Part shown: one piece after another, positions 25,648 to 36,147 of the stretch | How the letters are laid out: every line of letters begins with the position of its first letter | How positions within the stretch are numbered: the stretch's first letter is position 1 | NCBI GenBank assembly: GCA_017481725.1 | Contig: JAFUOX010000007.1 | Span: 1 to 37,842, forward strand | Length of the DNA stretch: 37,842 nucleotides | DNA from: Kiritimatiellia bacterium | Lineage (GTDB): Bacteria; Verrucomicrobiota; Kiritimatiellia; RFP12; UBA3636 | Direction: 5' to 3' | Position numbers and translations under genes: made by a program | Notes under the pieces: model-generated | The model's database searches: none | Told to the model about the DNA's origin: nothing | What the model saw: the letters and a program-made list of their open reading frames with translations, nothing else

Positions 25648-26850
25648 TTATTCTGAAAGCAAAAAATCATATGCATTGACATGCCGAACACCATCTAAAA
25701 CAGATGGTAAGTCTTCATCAAGTGTTATTAAAATTTTGGGATAATGATCTCTAATTGATAATAAAGAAGAAAATTCACGTTTTCTTGTAGACTCCTCTCT
25801 TATTGTTTCTGCAACCTGATAATATTTTATATCATCTCCGTCTCGGGTAACAAAATCAATTTCTAACCCATCATTTTGGCCTACAAAAACATTATTTGAT
25901 CTGCGTAAAAGTTCAAGATAAATTACATTCTCAAGGACATGTCCCATATCCCCTGACCGATTACCAGAAAGTCTATATCTTAAACCTATATCCGCTGCAT
26001 AATATTTACAACCACTAGATAGCAAATCACGCCCTCGAATATCATAGCGCTCTGCCTTTCTAAAAAGAAATGCATCACAAAGAGCTTGAACATAACCATC
26101 AACTGTATTTACACTTGTTTTACCACCGCTTGATGATAATGAATTAGCTATTTTACGTAGACTTGTGATATTTCCAATATTATCAAAAAGGTACTTTGCT
26201 ACCCGTTCTACAAGACTTGCATCAGAAAGTTTTTTTCTTTTAAGAATATCCTTAACTAAAACCGTATTATAAATTCCATCAAGATAATCTCCAACTAAAT
26301 TTAAATCTTTATTTAGCGACAGAGCATAGGGGAATGAGCTATATCGTAAATAATCTACATATTTTCGTGCATAGTTATTCTCGCCTCCTACTGCATCATA
26401 ATACTCTTTAAATGAAAGTGGTTGCATTTTAATTTCCACATATCTACCAGATAAATATGTTGCTAATTCACCTGATAATAAATAGGCATTTGAACCAGTA
26501 ATATACACATCAATTTTTTTGCGCGAATGTAACCCATCCACAAGTTTTTCAAATTCTGGGACTCGCTGAATTTCATCTAAAAAAACATATGTTTTATCAT
26601 TTGACCTTAATTGCGGTTTAATATAATCCCATACCTGTTTCCAATGAGTAAAATCTGGAGTATCAGGATCCTCAAAATTGATGGTTATCAACTGCTCTCT
26701 TAATACCCCACTTTTTAGTAAGGTGTTACGAAACATCTCAAGTATTGTAGATTTGCCGCAACGGCGCATACCTGTAACAACCTTGATTAAATCTTTATCT
26801 CGCCAACTTTCCAGTTGATTCAAATAATAGGCTCGATTTATATAATCCAT
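25648..26850 (-). CDS. AAA-family ATPase with DUF4143 domain
   Basis: A protein of 400 residues from the chosen start. Walker A is GMRRCGKST at about 27-35, Walker B YVFLDEIQRVPEF near 85-97, and sensor-like VYITGSNAYLLSGELATYLSGR near 118-140. The C-terminal DUF4143 region carries a PD-D/E-x-K-like stretch (LEIDFVTRDGDDIKYYQV). An in-frame upstream Met at 26886 exists, but AGGGAG lies six bases before the ATG at 26850, which fixes the start there. Such ATPases are abundant in anaerobes, often acquired horizontally, and of unknown function. Two near-identical palindromes lie 60 and 100 bases upstream. Confidence 0.85.
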   Translation of the reverse strand: MDYINRAYYLNQLESWRDKDLIKVVTGMRRCGKSTILEMFRNTLLKSGVLREQLITINFEDPDTPDFTHWKQVWDYIKPQLRSNDKTYVFLDEIQRVPEFEKLVDGLHSRKKIDVYITGSNAYLLSGELATYLSGRYVEIKMQPLSFKEYYDAVGGENNYARKYVDYLRYSSFPYALSLNKDLNLVGDYLDGIYNTVLVKDILKRKKLSDASLVERVAKYLFDNIGNITSLRKIANSLSSSGGKTSVNTVDGYVQALCDAFLFRKAERYDIRGRDLLSSGCKYYAADIGLRYRLSGNRSGDMGHVLENVIYLELLRRSNNVFVGQNDGLEIDFVTRDGDDIKYYQVAETIREESTRKREFSSLLSIRDHYPKILITLDEDLPSVLDGVRHVNAYDFLLSE

Positions 26851-26903
26851 AATAATCTCCCTTGAAATCTGTCTATATTTAAGCAAAAGAAACCATATTC
26901 GTC

Positions 26904-26937
26904 AAGATTTTTGTTAAATAGATTGAACAAAAATCTT
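26904..26937. promoter_or_regulatory. Palindromic operator-like site 1
   Basis: AAGATTTTTGTT (26904-26915) and AACAAAAATCTT (26926-26937) are perfect 12-base inverted arms. The core TTTGTTAAAT / ATTGAACAAA (26910-26931) recurs 40 bases away. It lies upstream of the AAA ATPase gene. Confidence 0.55.
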
Positions 26938-26949
26938 AAATTTAAGCGT

Positions 26950-26971
26950 TTTGTTAAATTGATTGAACAAA
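26950..26971. promoter_or_regulatory. Palindromic operator-like site 2
   Basis: TTTGTTAAAT (26950-26959) and ATTGAACAAA (26962-26971). The 22-base core differs from site 1 at one central base. The centre-to-centre distance is exactly 40 bases, close to four helical turns, so a dimeric regulator could bind both on one face. Confidence 0.55.
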
Positions 26972-27027
26972 ATACCGAATTTCAAACAAAAACTTAATGC
27001 TATTATTTATTAAGCGCAAGTGCACCC

Positions 27028-27047
27028 CTGCGGCAAGAATGCCGCAG
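27028..27047. other. 8-bp perfect GC-rich hairpin downstream of uvrA
   Basis: CTGCGGCA (27028-27035), loop AGAA, TGCCGCAG (27040-27047). It lies 76 bases beyond the uvrA stop. Neither side has a U-tract, so it may stabilise or end the transcript in a factor-dependent way. Confidence 0.4.
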
Positions 27048-27122
27048 CACGGAACAATTTGTTTCACACACCTATGCCACATGCGACGTAGAGCAGAACA
27101 AAAGCTTATACATCTAGAAGCA

Positions 27123-30100
27123 CTAACGCTCGAGGGTTAGGACATAGTCGGCTTCTGCAACAACATCGTGATTATGCTCAATCATAATCACGGTGTGACC
27201 ATGCTCAACAAGCTTATGCACCACCTTGATTAGATTTAACACATCGGCCATGTGTAAGCCTACTGTTGGCTCATCAAGCACATAGAGCGTTGCTTGCTCT
27301 CGTTGCCCAAGCTTTGGTGTGCAACGAGCCAGCTCTGCCACAAGCTTAATGCGTTGCGCCTCACCTCCACTCAAAGTACTGCTCTGCTGACCTAGAGACA
27401 AATAGCCAAGGCCAACTTCTTTTAATAGGGTTAATGAATAATGAAGCTTTGGATGATTGCCAAAAAACTCAAGTGCTGTATCTACATCCATGGCTAGCAC
27501 ATCAGCAATCGTCTTTCCACAATAACGGACAGCTAGCGTTTCTTCATTAAAGCGACTCCCTCCGCATACAGGACATTGGCTCACCACATCTGGCAGGAAC
27601 GACATCTCAGAACGGACAACTCCTTGTCCACCACATTCAGGGCAACGCCCTCCCTCTATATTAAAGGAGAAGCGAGAGGCATCATAGCCGCGAATTGCTG
27701 CATCTGGGCTGCTAGCAAATAGCTCGCGAATCTCTGTCCAGAACCCAACATATGTTGCAGGACAAGAGCGAGGTGTTCTGCCGATTGGAGATTGATCTAC
27801 CTCAAGCACGCGCTTAAAATTCTCTGCTCCTAAAATCTTTTTGCAGCCCACCAGCTTTGGCTTACCTCCACCAGTTATTGGTGCAAGCGAAGAATAAAGT
27901 ACATCACGAACTAGCGTTGACTTTCCTGAACCAGAAACGCCTGTAACAACAGACAAGCGTTCGATTGGAAATTCAAAGCTACGGTTCTTTAGGTTGTGCA
28001 TTGTCACACCCTCAAGCACAAGCTTCTTGGCGGAAGAGCAATCTCGATAGCTTCCATTGATTGGATGCTGCAACGGATTTTTTAAGCAATTCGCCGTAAT
28101 TGATTTTTTATTTTTCAATAGCTGCTTAAGCGGTCCCTCTGCAACAAGAGTGCCACCCTTTACGCCAGCACCAGGACCTAAATCAAGAATATAGTCAGCC
28201 GCTCGCATTACCTGCTCATCATGCTCCACAACAATAACTGTGTTGCCTCTATCACAAAGTCCACGAATTGTTTTCAAGAGCTTTGCTGTATCTGAGTCAT
28301 GGAGCCCAATTGTCGGCTCATCAAGAATATAGCATACACCAGCAAGCTCTGAACCAAGCTGAGCCGCAAGTCGGATTCTCTGCCCCTCTCCGCCACTCAA
28401 GGTTGGGACTGCACGATTAAGACTTAAATAACCAAGTCCGACACTATCAAGGAAGCCTAGTCTAGAAAGAACATCTGAAATAATTGTTGTCGCAAGTGCT
28501 TGCTCACGCTTGGTTAGCTTAATTGTCTTAAAGAATTTAATTGCTTCTGCAATAGATAAAGAGCAAAGCTCATCAATATTCTTTCCATGGAAATAATACG
28601 ATAGTGCCTCTGGAGAAAGCCTTGCACCATTACATGCTGGGCACACACCCGCAGTGGCATCAACTGTTGCCTCTGCCTCAATTGTGGCAAAGTCAACATT
28701 GCGGGTGTCCTCATGCTCTGACTTTTTAGGAAGCACAACCTTATTTAATCCATAGCCCTGACATTTTGGGCACCAACCGTGCTTGGAATTAAATGAGAAT
28801 AGCTTTGGTGAAGGCTCCTCAAAGCTCAAGCCACAGCTTGGGCATGCTCGCTCAGTTGAAAGTGCATACTCATTTGCTCGCTGCTTCCCTACTTCAAGAA
28901 TACGCAAACTTCCCTTACCAGAGGCGATTGTATGCTTTACCATTTCGAGAAACTCACGCTCTCCAAGCTTTTGTATATCTAGCTCGCCATAGAAATCTAT
29001 ATCAACATCATGCTCGGAATAGCGGTCTGGAAGTTTCCACTTTTCTGTACTCTGCCACTTTCCATCAACACGAAGCTCTTTTACTCCTTGCTCAAGTGCC
29101 CACTTTGCAAGCTCCTTATATTGCCCCTTGCGGCCTGCAACAAGGCGAGCAAGCAAGCGAATAGGTAATGCTCCCTTCTTACCGTGTGTTTGCTTGATTG
29201 AGGAAGTGATTTCCTCTGCTGTTTGCTTTGTGATTAAAGTTCCACAGCTTGGGCAATGCTGTTTACCACAGGAAAGATAAAGCACGCGAAAATCACTCTG
29301 CAGCTCACTCACGGTTGCGACAGTGCTACGCCAGCCACCTCGGCTTATGCGTTGTTCAATCGCAACAGTTGGTGGCAATGCACTCACTAGCTGCACCTCA
29401 GGCTTTGCTTGTGGCTGCACAAATTGGCGCGCATAAGCATTGAGGCATTCAAGATAGCGGCGCTGACCAAGAGCAAAGAGAATATCAAAAGCAAGTGTTG
29501 ATTTGCCAGAGCCAGAGACACCGGTAATAACTGTAAATTTGTTAAGAGGAAGTGATACATCAACCCCCTTGAGGTTATGCTCACGAGCGCCTTGTACGCA
29601 AATCGATTCTGGTGGAACAACAATAGCATCCTGCTCTGGGGCAAGCTCAGCGGCAGACTCTGCCACAAGGCGTTGATTACGCTCAAGCTCTTCACTGAGG
29701 GCATGCCCCGTTTGGCTTTCTACAGCAGCCATTATATCCTCATGCATACCCTGTGCTATGACTCTGCCACCGGCATCTCCTCCACCAGGACCAAGATCAA
29801 TAATCCAATCTGCTTCGTTGATTACCATTAGGTTATGCTCAATGATAACAACAGAATTTCCGCGTGCCACTAGTTCATGCAACACACGAAGCAGCACTTC
29901 TATATCTTGGAAATGAAGGCCGGTTGTTGGTTCATCAAGAATAAACAATGCAGAGCCACCTGCCTTTTGCTTTTTACTGCTATTATACTCTGCAAGAAAT
30001 GCAGCAAGCTTTAGACGCTGAGTTTCTCCTCCACTTAGTGTTGGCAAGGGCTGGCCTACTGTTAAATAACCAAGCCCAACATCGAGTAAAGGCTGTAGTG

Positions 30101-32462
30101 CTTTTAGAATGCGAGGTTGAGACTGTAGTTCAACAGCAGCCTCAGCAATGGTTAACTCTAAAATATCAGCAATTGATTTTTTACCGCTATGGCATGGAAC
30201 CTTGATTTCGAGTATTTCATGGATATAACGTGTGCCATTACATGCCTCGCATTTTAGATAGACATCGCTTAGGAATTGTAGCTCAACAAGCTCGTGTCCT
30301 GTACCCTCACAAACAGGACAGCGTCCGCGTCCAGCATTATAGCTAAAGTCGCCAGCAGTAAAGCCATGCTCTTGTGCTTCTTGTTGAGAAGCAAAATATT
30401 TGCGTAATTCATCAAATGCACCAATATAGCCAACTGGTGTTGAGCGTGCTGTTTTACCGATTGGTGCTTGATCAACAACTACTACCTGAGAGAATTGCTC
30501 AATACCATATATTGCTTTATACTCGCCGCAATACTCTGTATACTCTCCTAGTGCACGACGTGCAGCATTTGACAATACATCGTTTATAAGTGTTGATTTT
30601 CCTGAACCAGAAACACCTGTAACTACAACAAATTTATTTGTTGGTATCTCAACTGTTACATTCTTTAGGTTATGCTCAGAAGCTCCCTCAATAACAATTG
30701 GCTTTTGCTTTTCATTATTTGTTGAAGCATAGCTATTGAAAGAAACAGGTGCAGAAAGATATTTTCCAGAGAGTGCTGCTTTGCTAGACAATAGTTCCGA
30801 AACAGATCCATTAAAAATAATATTTCCTCCAGCAGCACCAGCTCCTGGGCCAAGCTCAATTACGCGGTCTGCTGCCATTATCACTTCTGGATCATGCTCA
30901 ACCACAAGCACAGTGTTTCCGGCATCACGGAGACGCTTCAATAGAGAAACAAGGCGTGCAACATCTGTTGTGTGCAAGCCAATACTTGGCTCATCAAGAA
31001 TGAAAAGAGTATTAACAAGTGTTGCACCAAGAGCCGTTGTTAGATTGATGCGCTGAAGCTCACCGCCACTTAAAGTGCGAGATTGTCTATCAAGCGTAAG
31101 ATAGCCTAAACCTGCATCTATCACATATCTTAAGCGAGGCAATAGCTCCTCGAGCAATGGCTTTGCCTCTGGCTCCTTACACTGCTTTCCAAATTCAGAA
31201 ATAAATTCATAGACTTCACTTATTGGAAGAAGCATTAGCTCATGAATATTATATTTCCTCTCTCCAACAACAAGAAACCAATTCAATGCAGCTGGCTTTA
31301 ATCGCGAACCATTGCAGTCAGTACAAGTGGAATATTCGCGATAGCGAGAAAGCATCACGCGGACATGCATTTTGTAGGAGCGAGACTCCATCCATTGAAA
31401 GAAATCATTTACGCCCCACCAATGCTTTTCATCGTGCGGCTCTTCTCCTTCAATCACCCAACGCTTCTGCTCTTCTGACAAATCACGCCATGGCGTATTT
31501 ATTGGAAAATGCTTTTTCTTAGCAATCTTTACAAGAAACTCCTGCATCTCGATAAATGAGCTAGTCTGAAATGGCTTAATGCACCCCTCTGCAATAGAAA
31601 GCGATTCATCTGGAATTACAAGCTTCATTGAAATACCAATTGTGCGTCCAAAACCGCGACACGTTGGGCAAGCACCGATTGGAGAATTAAAGGAAAACAT
31701 ATTTGGGGTTGGCTGCTCAAAGCCCTCGCGGCAGTCGGCACACTCAAAAAGAGTGGTAAAGCGTTCCTCCGTTTCAGAGGCTGGGAAATACACACTACAA
31801 CGCCCTTTGCCATGAGAAAGGGCTGCCTCAAGAGCCTCCGCCATTCGGAGCTGCTTTTCTTTGGAGATTACGATACGGTCTTGGCGTACACGAACAAGCT
31901 GTTCGCCAATTTGTTCTGCAAAAGCGTAGCCTTGCTTTTCAAATGCAGCTATAGCTTCATCTACAGAAATATTTTTAGGAAGCTGAACTTCAAAGAAGAT
32001 TTCCGCACGCTCGCCTTCATGTGCTTCTATGAGCTGCTTACAAATTGCAGTTGGGTTAGTTGATTTTATTTCTTTTCCGCAGCATGGGCAGAAAAGGCGG
32101 GCTGTTTTTGCGAACAACAGCTTGAGGTGATCATTTACCTCTGTCCTTGTACCTACAGTTGAGCGAGAGGTTTTGACAGAATTTGCTTGGCGAATTGCAA
32201 TAGCTGGAGGGATTGCATCAAGAGCATCAACCTTAGGTGGATCCATGCGTTCAAGGAATTGCCGCGCATAGGGAGAAAAGGTTTCTACATAGCGACGCTG
32301 CCCCTCTGCATAGATAGTATCGAATGCAAGTGATGATTTACCAGAGCCAGAAACACCGGTAACAACGATAAATTGATTTAATGGCAGCTCAAGGTCAAAG
32401 CCTTTAAGATTATTTTGGTAAGCGCCATGAATAAAAATTGATGATAGCTTTTTCATATACAC
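27123..32462 (-). CDS. uvrA: Double-length excinuclease ABC subunit A (tandem UvrA)
   Basis: A 1,779-residue nucleotide-excision-repair damage sensor, about twice the usual length. Four ABC ATPase modules are present. Walker A motifs GVSGSGKS(S/T) lie near 36, 620, 983 and 1511; signature motifs LSGGE(L/T/G/A)QR lie near 466, 811, 1356 and 1699. Each half has the UvrA zinc modules (CADC...CPTC and CPVC...CEAC; CPSC...CPKC and CPEC...CPVC) and an N-terminal CPCC/CPSC pair. All catalytic motifs look intact in both halves, which have diverged well from each other. The first in-frame start is GTG at 32462; the ATG at 32456 is equally plausible, and neither has a clear Shine-Dalgarno. Such fused UvrA proteins are known in Chlamydia. 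UvrB and UvrC are not in the window. Confidence 0.95.
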   Translation of the reverse strand: MYMKKLSSIFIHGAYQNNLKGFDLELPLNQFIVVTGVSGSGKSSLAFDTIYAEGQRRYVETFSPYARQFLERMDPPKVDALDAIPPAIAIRQANSVKTSRSTVGTRTEVNDHLKLLFAKTARLFCPCCGKEIKSTNPTAICKQLIEAHEGERAEIFFEVQLPKNISVDEAIAAFEKQGYAFAEQIGEQLVRVRQDRIVISKEKQLRMAEALEAALSHGKGRCSVYFPASETEERFTTLFECADCREGFEQPTPNMFSFNSPIGACPTCRGFGRTIGISMKLVIPDESLSIAEGCIKPFQTSSFIEMQEFLVKIAKKKHFPINTPWRDLSEEQKRWVIEGEEPHDEKHWWGVNDFFQWMESRSYKMHVRVMLSRYREYSTCTDCNGSRLKPAALNWFLVVGERKYNIHELMLLPISEVYEFISEFGKQCKEPEAKPLLEELLPRLRYVIDAGLGYLTLDRQSRTLSGGELQRINLTTALGATLVNTLFILDEPSIGLHTTDVARLVSLLKRLRDAGNTVLVVEHDPEVIMAADRVIELGPGAGAAGGNIIFNGSVSELLSSKAALSGKYLSAPVSFNSYASTNNEKQKPIVIEGASEHNLKNVTVEIPTNKFVVVTGVSGSGKSTLINDVLSNAARRALGEYTEYCGEYKAIYGIEQFSQVVVVDQAPIGKTARSTPVGYIGAFDELRKYFASQQEAQEHGFTAGDFSYNAGRGRCPVCEGTGHELVELQFLSDVYLKCEACNGTRYIHEILEIKVPCHSGKKSIADILELTIAEAAVELQSQPRILKALQPLLDVGLGYLTVGQPLPTLSGGETQRLKLAAFLAEYNSSKKQKAGGSALFILDEPTTGLHFQDIEVLLRVLHELVARGNSVVIIEHNLMVINEADWIIDLGPGGGDAGGRVIAQGMHEDIMAAVESQTGHALSEELERNQRLVAESAAELAPEQDAIVVPPESICVQGAREHNLKGVDVSLPLNKFTVITGVSGSGKSTLAFDILFALGQRRYLECLNAYARQFVQPQAKPEVQLVSALPPTVAIEQRISRGGWRSTVATVSELQSDFRVLYLSCGKQHCPSCGTLITKQTAEEITSSIKQTHGKKGALPIRLLARLVAGRKGQYKELAKWALEQGVKELRVDGKWQSTEKWKLPDRYSEHDVDIDFYGELDIQKLGEREFLEMVKHTIASGKGSLRILEVGKQRANEYALSTERACPSCGLSFEEPSPKLFSFNSKHGWCPKCQGYGLNKVVLPKKSEHEDTRNVDFATIEAEATVDATAGVCPACNGARLSPEALSYYFHGKNIDELCSLSIAEAIKFFKTIKLTKREQALATTIISDVLSRLGFLDSVGLGYLSLNRAVPTLSGGEGQRIRLAAQLGSELAGVCYILDEPTIGLHDSDTAKLLKTIRGLCDRGNTVIVVEHDEQVMRAADYILDLGPGAGVKGGTLVAEGPLKQLLKNKKSITANCLKNPLQHPINGSYRDCSSAKKLVLEGVTMHNLKNRSFEFPIERLSVVTGVSGSGKSTLVRDVLYSSLAPITGGGKPKLVGCKKILGAENFKRVLEVDQSPIGRTPRSCPATYVGFWTEIRELFASSPDAAIRGYDASRFSFNIEGGRCPECGGQGVVRSEMSFLPDVVSQCPVCGGSRFNEETLAVRYCGKTIADVLAMDVDTALEFFGNHPKLHYSLTLLKEVGLGYLSLGQQSSTLSGGEAQRIKLVAELARCTPKLGQREQATLYVLDEPTVGLHMADVLNLIKVVHKLVEHGHTVIMIEHNHDVVAEADYVLTLER

Positions 32463-32477
32463 AAAACTTTTTATTTA

Positions 32478-32507
32478 ATTATATCAAAATATTGTGTTCA
32501 TCCTCAA
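32478..32507 (-). promoter_or_regulatory. Candidate uvrA promoter
   Basis: On the minus strand: TTGAGG (plus 32502-32507), an 18-base spacer, then a perfect TATAAT (plus 32478-32483), about 20 bases 5' of the start codons. I see no LexA-type palindrome overlapping it. Confidence 0.5.
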
Positions 32508-32590
32508 TATCTATAATAAGCACTTTGCTTAATTAGAATTGACTAGTTGTTTTTAATTTTTCATTTGTTAAAAAAAATTTATTTTTTCGC

Positions 32591-32619
32591 TTGACTTCTG
32601 AATCTCAATATGAAATAAT
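32591..32619 (+). promoter_or_regulatory. Promoter of cassette copy 1
   Basis: TTGACT (32591-32596), 17 bases, AATAAT (32614-32619). A 7-base inverted repeat TGAATCT (32599-32605) / AGATTCA (32626-32632) brackets the -10 and is kept in both copies, so it may be an operator. Confidence 0.6.
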
Positions 32620-32673
32620 GAATGCAGATTCAATAAAAGAAAAGACATTCACAATTAAAGGAAAGGACAAGCT

Positions 32674-33042
32674 ATGAAGAAGACAACATTAATCGCAACA
32701 ATCTGCGCAATTACAATTCTAGCAGCACCAGCAACAACATACGCACGTGATAATACTGGTGCAATCGTTGGTTCAATCTTTGGAGCAGTCGTTGGTATTG
32801 CTGCAGCTGACAATGGTAGCGATGCTCTCATCACTGCTCCTGTAAGTGCTGCTGTTGGTGGCTTAATCGGGGCTGCAATTGATTCAGGCAATGATCATCA
32901 TGATCATCATGTGGTTGTACATCATGCTCCAAGCCCTAAGCCTAAACATCATGTACGTCCACAACACAGACCTCAACCAAGACCTCGCCCACAGCCAAAA
33001 CCTAAACACAACAAAAAACCACCTCATCGTGGAAGAAGATAA
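32674..33042 (+). CDS. Small secreted glycine-zipper, His/Pro-rich protein, copy 1
   Basis: A 122-residue protein with a signal peptide at about 1-24 (cleavage after TYA). A Gly/Ala-rich hydrophobic middle (about 29-72) has glycine-zipper spacing, as in SIFGAVVGIAAA and AAVGGLIGAAI, and may insert in or span a membrane. A histidine cluster DHHDHH and VVHH follows at about 76-85, then a Pro/Arg/Lys/His-rich basic tail ending PPHRGRR. Glycine-zipper envelope proteins are known, but this tail is not part of a family I recognise. The histidines could bind metal and the basic tail could bind peptidoglycan or anionic polymers; both ideas are inference. GGAAAGGA precedes the ATG. Confidence 0.82.
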   Translation: MKKTTLIATICAITILAAPATTYARDNTGAIVGSIFGAVVGIAAADNGSDALITAPVSAAVGGLIGAAIDSGNDHHDHHVVVHHAPSPKPKHHVRPQHRPQPRPRPQPKPKHNKKPPHRGRR

Positions 33043-33072
33043 TTCTTAATAAATCAGTAACCTAAAACAAAA

Positions 33073-33100
33073 AAAATTCCGCAGTCTCCTGCGGAATTTT
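33073..33100. terminator. Strong bidirectional intrinsic terminator
   Basis: AAAATTCCGCAG (33073-33084), loop TCTC, CTGCGGAATTTT (33089-33100): a perfect 12-bp stem. A run of eight Ts follows on the minus strand for the ThuA gene. On the plus side it ends cassette copy 1. Confidence 0.9.
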
Positions 33101-33125
33101 AGCTTATAGCTCTATTTTCGCTAAG

Positions 33126-33776
33126 CTACCTTATTGCCCACATCAGTCCTCGAATCAAAATTTCTACTATTTGTGGGAAATTTTGAAAATCAACAAAGAC
33201 ATGACCTAAGGAAGAATAAAAAATCTTTCCTTTGCCATACATTCTTGTCCAAGCAACTGGCATCACTGTACCATCAATCCATGGAGCATGGTCACCATTA
33301 AATGTAGTAGTTGCTAGCACATGGTTACCTGGATCTACATGCATATAATATTGCTCACTATGCATTGGAAAATCCTCAATACCAGCAACTATTGGATTCT
33401 CCTTATCAACAATGTTAACTGTATAGTCAATCACACCACCAGGATGGTCAACCCATTGGCCTCCTACCATAAATTGATAGTTTGTGTGATTACGGAATGC
33501 ATCTCCCATTCCTCCATGCCAACCACCACAGCCTACACCATCCTCACGGATAGCCTTTAATAAAGCACCCTCAGCTTCCCGAAAAATATCACCCATTGTC
33601 CATACAGGAACAATCAAATCATATTTCTTTCCTAGCTCTGGATCTAAAAGACATTCCTGATTATCAAAAATATCTACCTCAACTCCATTTGCACGGAGGC
33701 GCTCAGCAACTAAATCAGAAGTAGGAATTGGATCATGTCCATCCCAGCCACCACGAAAAATCAAACAACGCTTCAT
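33126..33776 (-). CDS. ThuA-like protein (trehalose-utilisation/glutamine-amidotransferase fold)
   Basis: A 216-residue ThuA-domain protein. It begins CLIFRGGWDGHDP, has the central VGCGGWHGGMGDAFRN, then HPGGVIDYTVN, HSEQYYMHVDPG, PVAWTRMYGKGKIFYSSLGH and a C-terminal RGLMWA, all typical of the family. ThuA domains adopt a class I glutamine-amidotransferase-like fold and are found in sugar-utilisation clusters; the exact reaction is unsettled. It starts 24 bases after the Gfo/Idh stop, so they form an operon, probably for conversion of a sugar or inositol-type substrate. Confidence 0.9.
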   Translation of the reverse strand: MKRCLIFRGGWDGHDPIPTSDLVAERLRANGVEVDIFDNQECLLDPELGKKYDLIVPVWTMGDIFREAEGALLKAIREDGVGCGGWHGGMGDAFRNHTNYQFMVGGQWVDHPGGVIDYTVNIVDKENPIVAGIEDFPMHSEQYYMHVDPGNHVLATTTFNGDHAPWIDGTVMPVAWTRMYGKGKIFYSSLGHVFVDFQNFPQIVEILIRGLMWAIR

Positions 33777-33800
33777 TATATTTTCTCCTCTTTAATAAAA

Positions 33801-34895
33801 TTATAGTTCGCCAAACTTTAAGCCTTCAGCCAATGCAGCAGGTCGAGCACATGTACTTTCTATTGTTACCGCATTACCTTCTCTTGCTGCATCAATAATT
33901 GAACACATAACATCGAGCACGTGATATGCTAATTCACCAGATGCACGATGAGGGCGTCCCTCCTCTATTCCAGCAGCCATATCTGCCAAGCCTAGGCAAC
34001 GTGAATTTTCAGTATAGCCAAAGAATACATCTCCCTTTGTCCAATCTGCGGCTACGCCTGCTTGGAAGAAACGAATATCTCCATTAAAGCAATTTGGATC
34101 TGGCTCATGTAGGCTTCCGTCTGTGCCATGAAGCTCAATGTCACCATAGCCCGAGTTTTTCCAAATATCAAAACTTGTTATCAATGTAACAATTGCCCCC
34201 TGTTCAAATTCAAGATTTGCAGTAATATGAGTATCTATTTCAACAGGGAAGGTTTTTCCTGCATTTACCTTAAGACCTTGACGCAAATCCGTAGAACGGT
34301 TTGCCATTGCTACTACACGCTTTACTGGGCCAAGCATATTAACTAATGCCGTAATATAGTATGGACCCATATCAAATAGAGGTCCACCACCCTTCAAATA
34401 ATAAAATGCTGGTGCTGGATGCCAAGCTTCATGACCATGGCATAGCATAAAGGCTGTACCAGAAACAATTTTACCAATCATTCCAGAATCCACTAAAGAA
34501 CGGCATTGCTGATGACCGCCACCCAAGAAGGTGTCTGGTGCACAGCCAACACGCAAGCCCTTTTTAGCTGCCAATTCAATAACTGCTTTTGCACTTTCGC
34601 GATCTAGACCAAATGGTTTCTCACAATAAACATGCTTGCCAGCCTCAAGTGCACGTGTATTTATTTCTACATGAGATTGAGGAGTTGTTAAATTCAATAC
34701 AATATCAATTTCTGGGTCAGCTAATAACTCATCCACACTCACAGCCTTTACACCATTAGCCTTAGCACATGCTTCTGCTGCCTCTGGTCTAATATCTGCA
34801 CATGCCACTAGCTTTAACTGATCCGTGAATTTTGCAATATTTTCCATATAGATGCCACTAATATTGCCACAGCCTATTAAACCAACCTTTTGCAC
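33801..34895 (-). CDS. Gfo/Idh/MocA-family NAD(P)-dependent oxidoreductase
   Basis: A 364-residue dehydrogenase. The N-terminal Rossmann fold has GLIGCGNISGIYM at about 4-16 and LACADIRPEA for the adenosine ribose. NLTTPQSHVEIN and YCEKPFGLD carry the conserved EKP motif (Lys near 94). The C-terminal substrate domain includes GGPLFDMGPYYI with the active-site Asp. The family oxidises or reduces sugars, inositols and related compounds. The start is GTG at 34895, supported by GGAGG seven bases upstream. It is the first gene of the operon with thuA and diverges from an AraC regulator. Confidence 0.92.
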   Translation of the reverse strand: MQKVGLIGCGNISGIYMENIAKFTDQLKLVACADIRPEAAEACAKANGVKAVSVDELLADPEIDIVLNLTTPQSHVEINTRALEAGKHVYCEKPFGLDRESAKAVIELAAKKGLRVGCAPDTFLGGGHQQCRSLVDSGMIGKIVSGTAFMLCHGHEAWHPAPAFYYLKGGGPLFDMGPYYITALVNMLGPVKRVVAMANRSTDLRQGLKVNAGKTFPVEIDTHITANLEFEQGAIVTLITSFDIWKNSGYGDIELHGTDGSLHEPDPNCFNGDIRFFQAGVAADWTKGDVFFGYTENSRCLGLADMAAGIEEGRPHRASGELAYHVLDVMCSIIDAAREGNAVTIESTCARPAALAEGLKFGEL

Positions 34896-34964
34896 AATTT
34901 TTCCTCCAATTTGTATTTTAGTTTTATTTTATGCTTATTAACAATTCAACAGTAAAACTCTCAA

Positions 34965-34993
34965 TTGAATTATTTTGACTATTATATTATACT
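34965..34993 (+). promoter_or_regulatory. Candidate promoter of the AraC regulator
   Basis: TTGAAT (34965-34970), 17 bases, TATACT (34988-34993) in the 235-base spacer shared with the divergent Gfo/Idh operon. The overlapping minus strand is also rich in TATAAT-like sequence, suggesting face-to-face promoters. Confidence 0.4.
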
Positions 34994-35130
34994 TATTTCG
35001 TAATAATTAAAATAGATTAAGCTTCCAAAAAAATGGACAAACGCTCCACAACTAAACCAACATTCAAATATATCTGAATCTATAGTAAGCAATAAGTTAT
35101 GGGGAACAACCAATAATGTAGGGAAAATAG

Positions 35131-35990
35131 ATGAAAACAGAAAAAGCTAAAGAAATTGATATTTTTAAACATTGTGCTCCTCTACAACGTCGTTTCCCTT
35201 TACTACCAGAAGTAGAATCAATTGGTTATTTAAGGCATAAAAAGGACATTGTTAAATATGAATTTGGCACATGTAACTTCTCTTTTATATTAAATGGTAA
35301 AGGGTTTTATTATGAAAATGGAGTAAAAAAGGAGATTCATGCTCCATGTGTGCTTTTGCAATGGCCAAATGAAAAAATGAACTATGGACCTAATGAAGGA
35401 GAAACATGGGAGGAACTATATTTGATTTATCCCTCAAAATATATGGAGGCTTTAACAAATGCAAATGTATTCTTTCCTAATATAAGTCCTTGTAGAAATT
35501 TTTATAGATCATCACGATTTAATAGTTGCTTTGAAAAGCTTATTGAAATTATGTTAAACCAGGAGCCTCGACCAGGAATGGGAATAACTATAGACCTTCT
35601 TTGTTGGGGATTAATTACAACAAGCTTTACACATCCATCTATTGAAGAGGAAGTAAAGCTACAAATTAGAAAAATTTGTGACTATCTAGAAACCCACTTG
35701 GCTCAAGATATTCATCTGGATGAATTAGCGAAGACATTAAATGTTTCCAAATCTACTTTAAGACGAATCTGGAGCAAAGCATACAATTCAACTACATTTA
35801 GAAATTATCGAGACCAATACTTTTTACAAAGAAGCTGTAGTTTACTTATTGAAACAGATTATCAATAAAAGAAATTTCTGCTACTCTTGGATTTGAAGAC
35901 CATTATTATTTCAGCAGAAAATTTCATATTCTTTCAGGCAAAACAGCCACAGCATATCGCAAAGAATTCGGTCGTGATTTTTACGTTTAG
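35131..35990 (+). pseudogene. AraC-family regulator with a one-base frameshift before its second helix-turn-helix
   Basis: The gene opens with AGGGA before the ATG and reads 245 residues to a TAA at 35866-35868. The N-terminal cupin-like sensor domain covers about 20-160. The first AraC helix-turn-helix lies at about 205-225 (DELAKTLNVSKSTLRRI). The frame then breaks at GAAACAGATT|ATCAATA. Reading from 35859 in the next frame gives LSIKEISATLGFEDHYYFS, followed by SGKTATAYRKEFGRD and a TAG at 35988-35990. This is exactly the missing second helix-turn-helix. Loss of one T in GATTTA explains it. As read, the protein would lack half its DNA-binding domain. It diverges from the ThuA and Gfo/Idh operon and was presumably its regulator. 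A sequencing error is the main alternative. Confidence 0.9.
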
Positions 35991-36147
35991 CACTATTATT
36001 TTACTCCTATCAAACATAATCTATAAATGTACTATGTTTATAGGGCATAATTCAGCGTACAACCAAACGTAATTTTAGAATTTCTTTCACCTAGAAAATC
36101 ATTTGAATTAAAGCTATAAAAAAATGTAAAAAAATTTATTTTTTCGC

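Larger units (their letters stand above)
32571..33046 (+). repeat. Direct repeat copy 1 (promoter plus small secreted gene)
   Basis: This 476-base unit recurs at 36128-36603 with a constant offset of 3,557 bases and no indels. By eye I count 12 differences. The unit starts in an A-run before the promoter and stops six bases after the gene's last codon, so it carries a full promoter and gene but not the terminator. Confidence 0.95.

Noticed and set aside
26851..26886. Upstream Met at 26886 as start of the AAA ATPase
   Set aside because: AGGGAG sits at the proper distance from the ATG at 26850, and MDYINRAYYL is the usual family N-terminus.
4201..27115. Similarity between the GC-rich intergenic patches at 4201-4290 and 27011-27115
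   Set aside because: Only short gapped matches could be made by eye (such as ACATGC and GTAGA). Not enough to call a repeat family.
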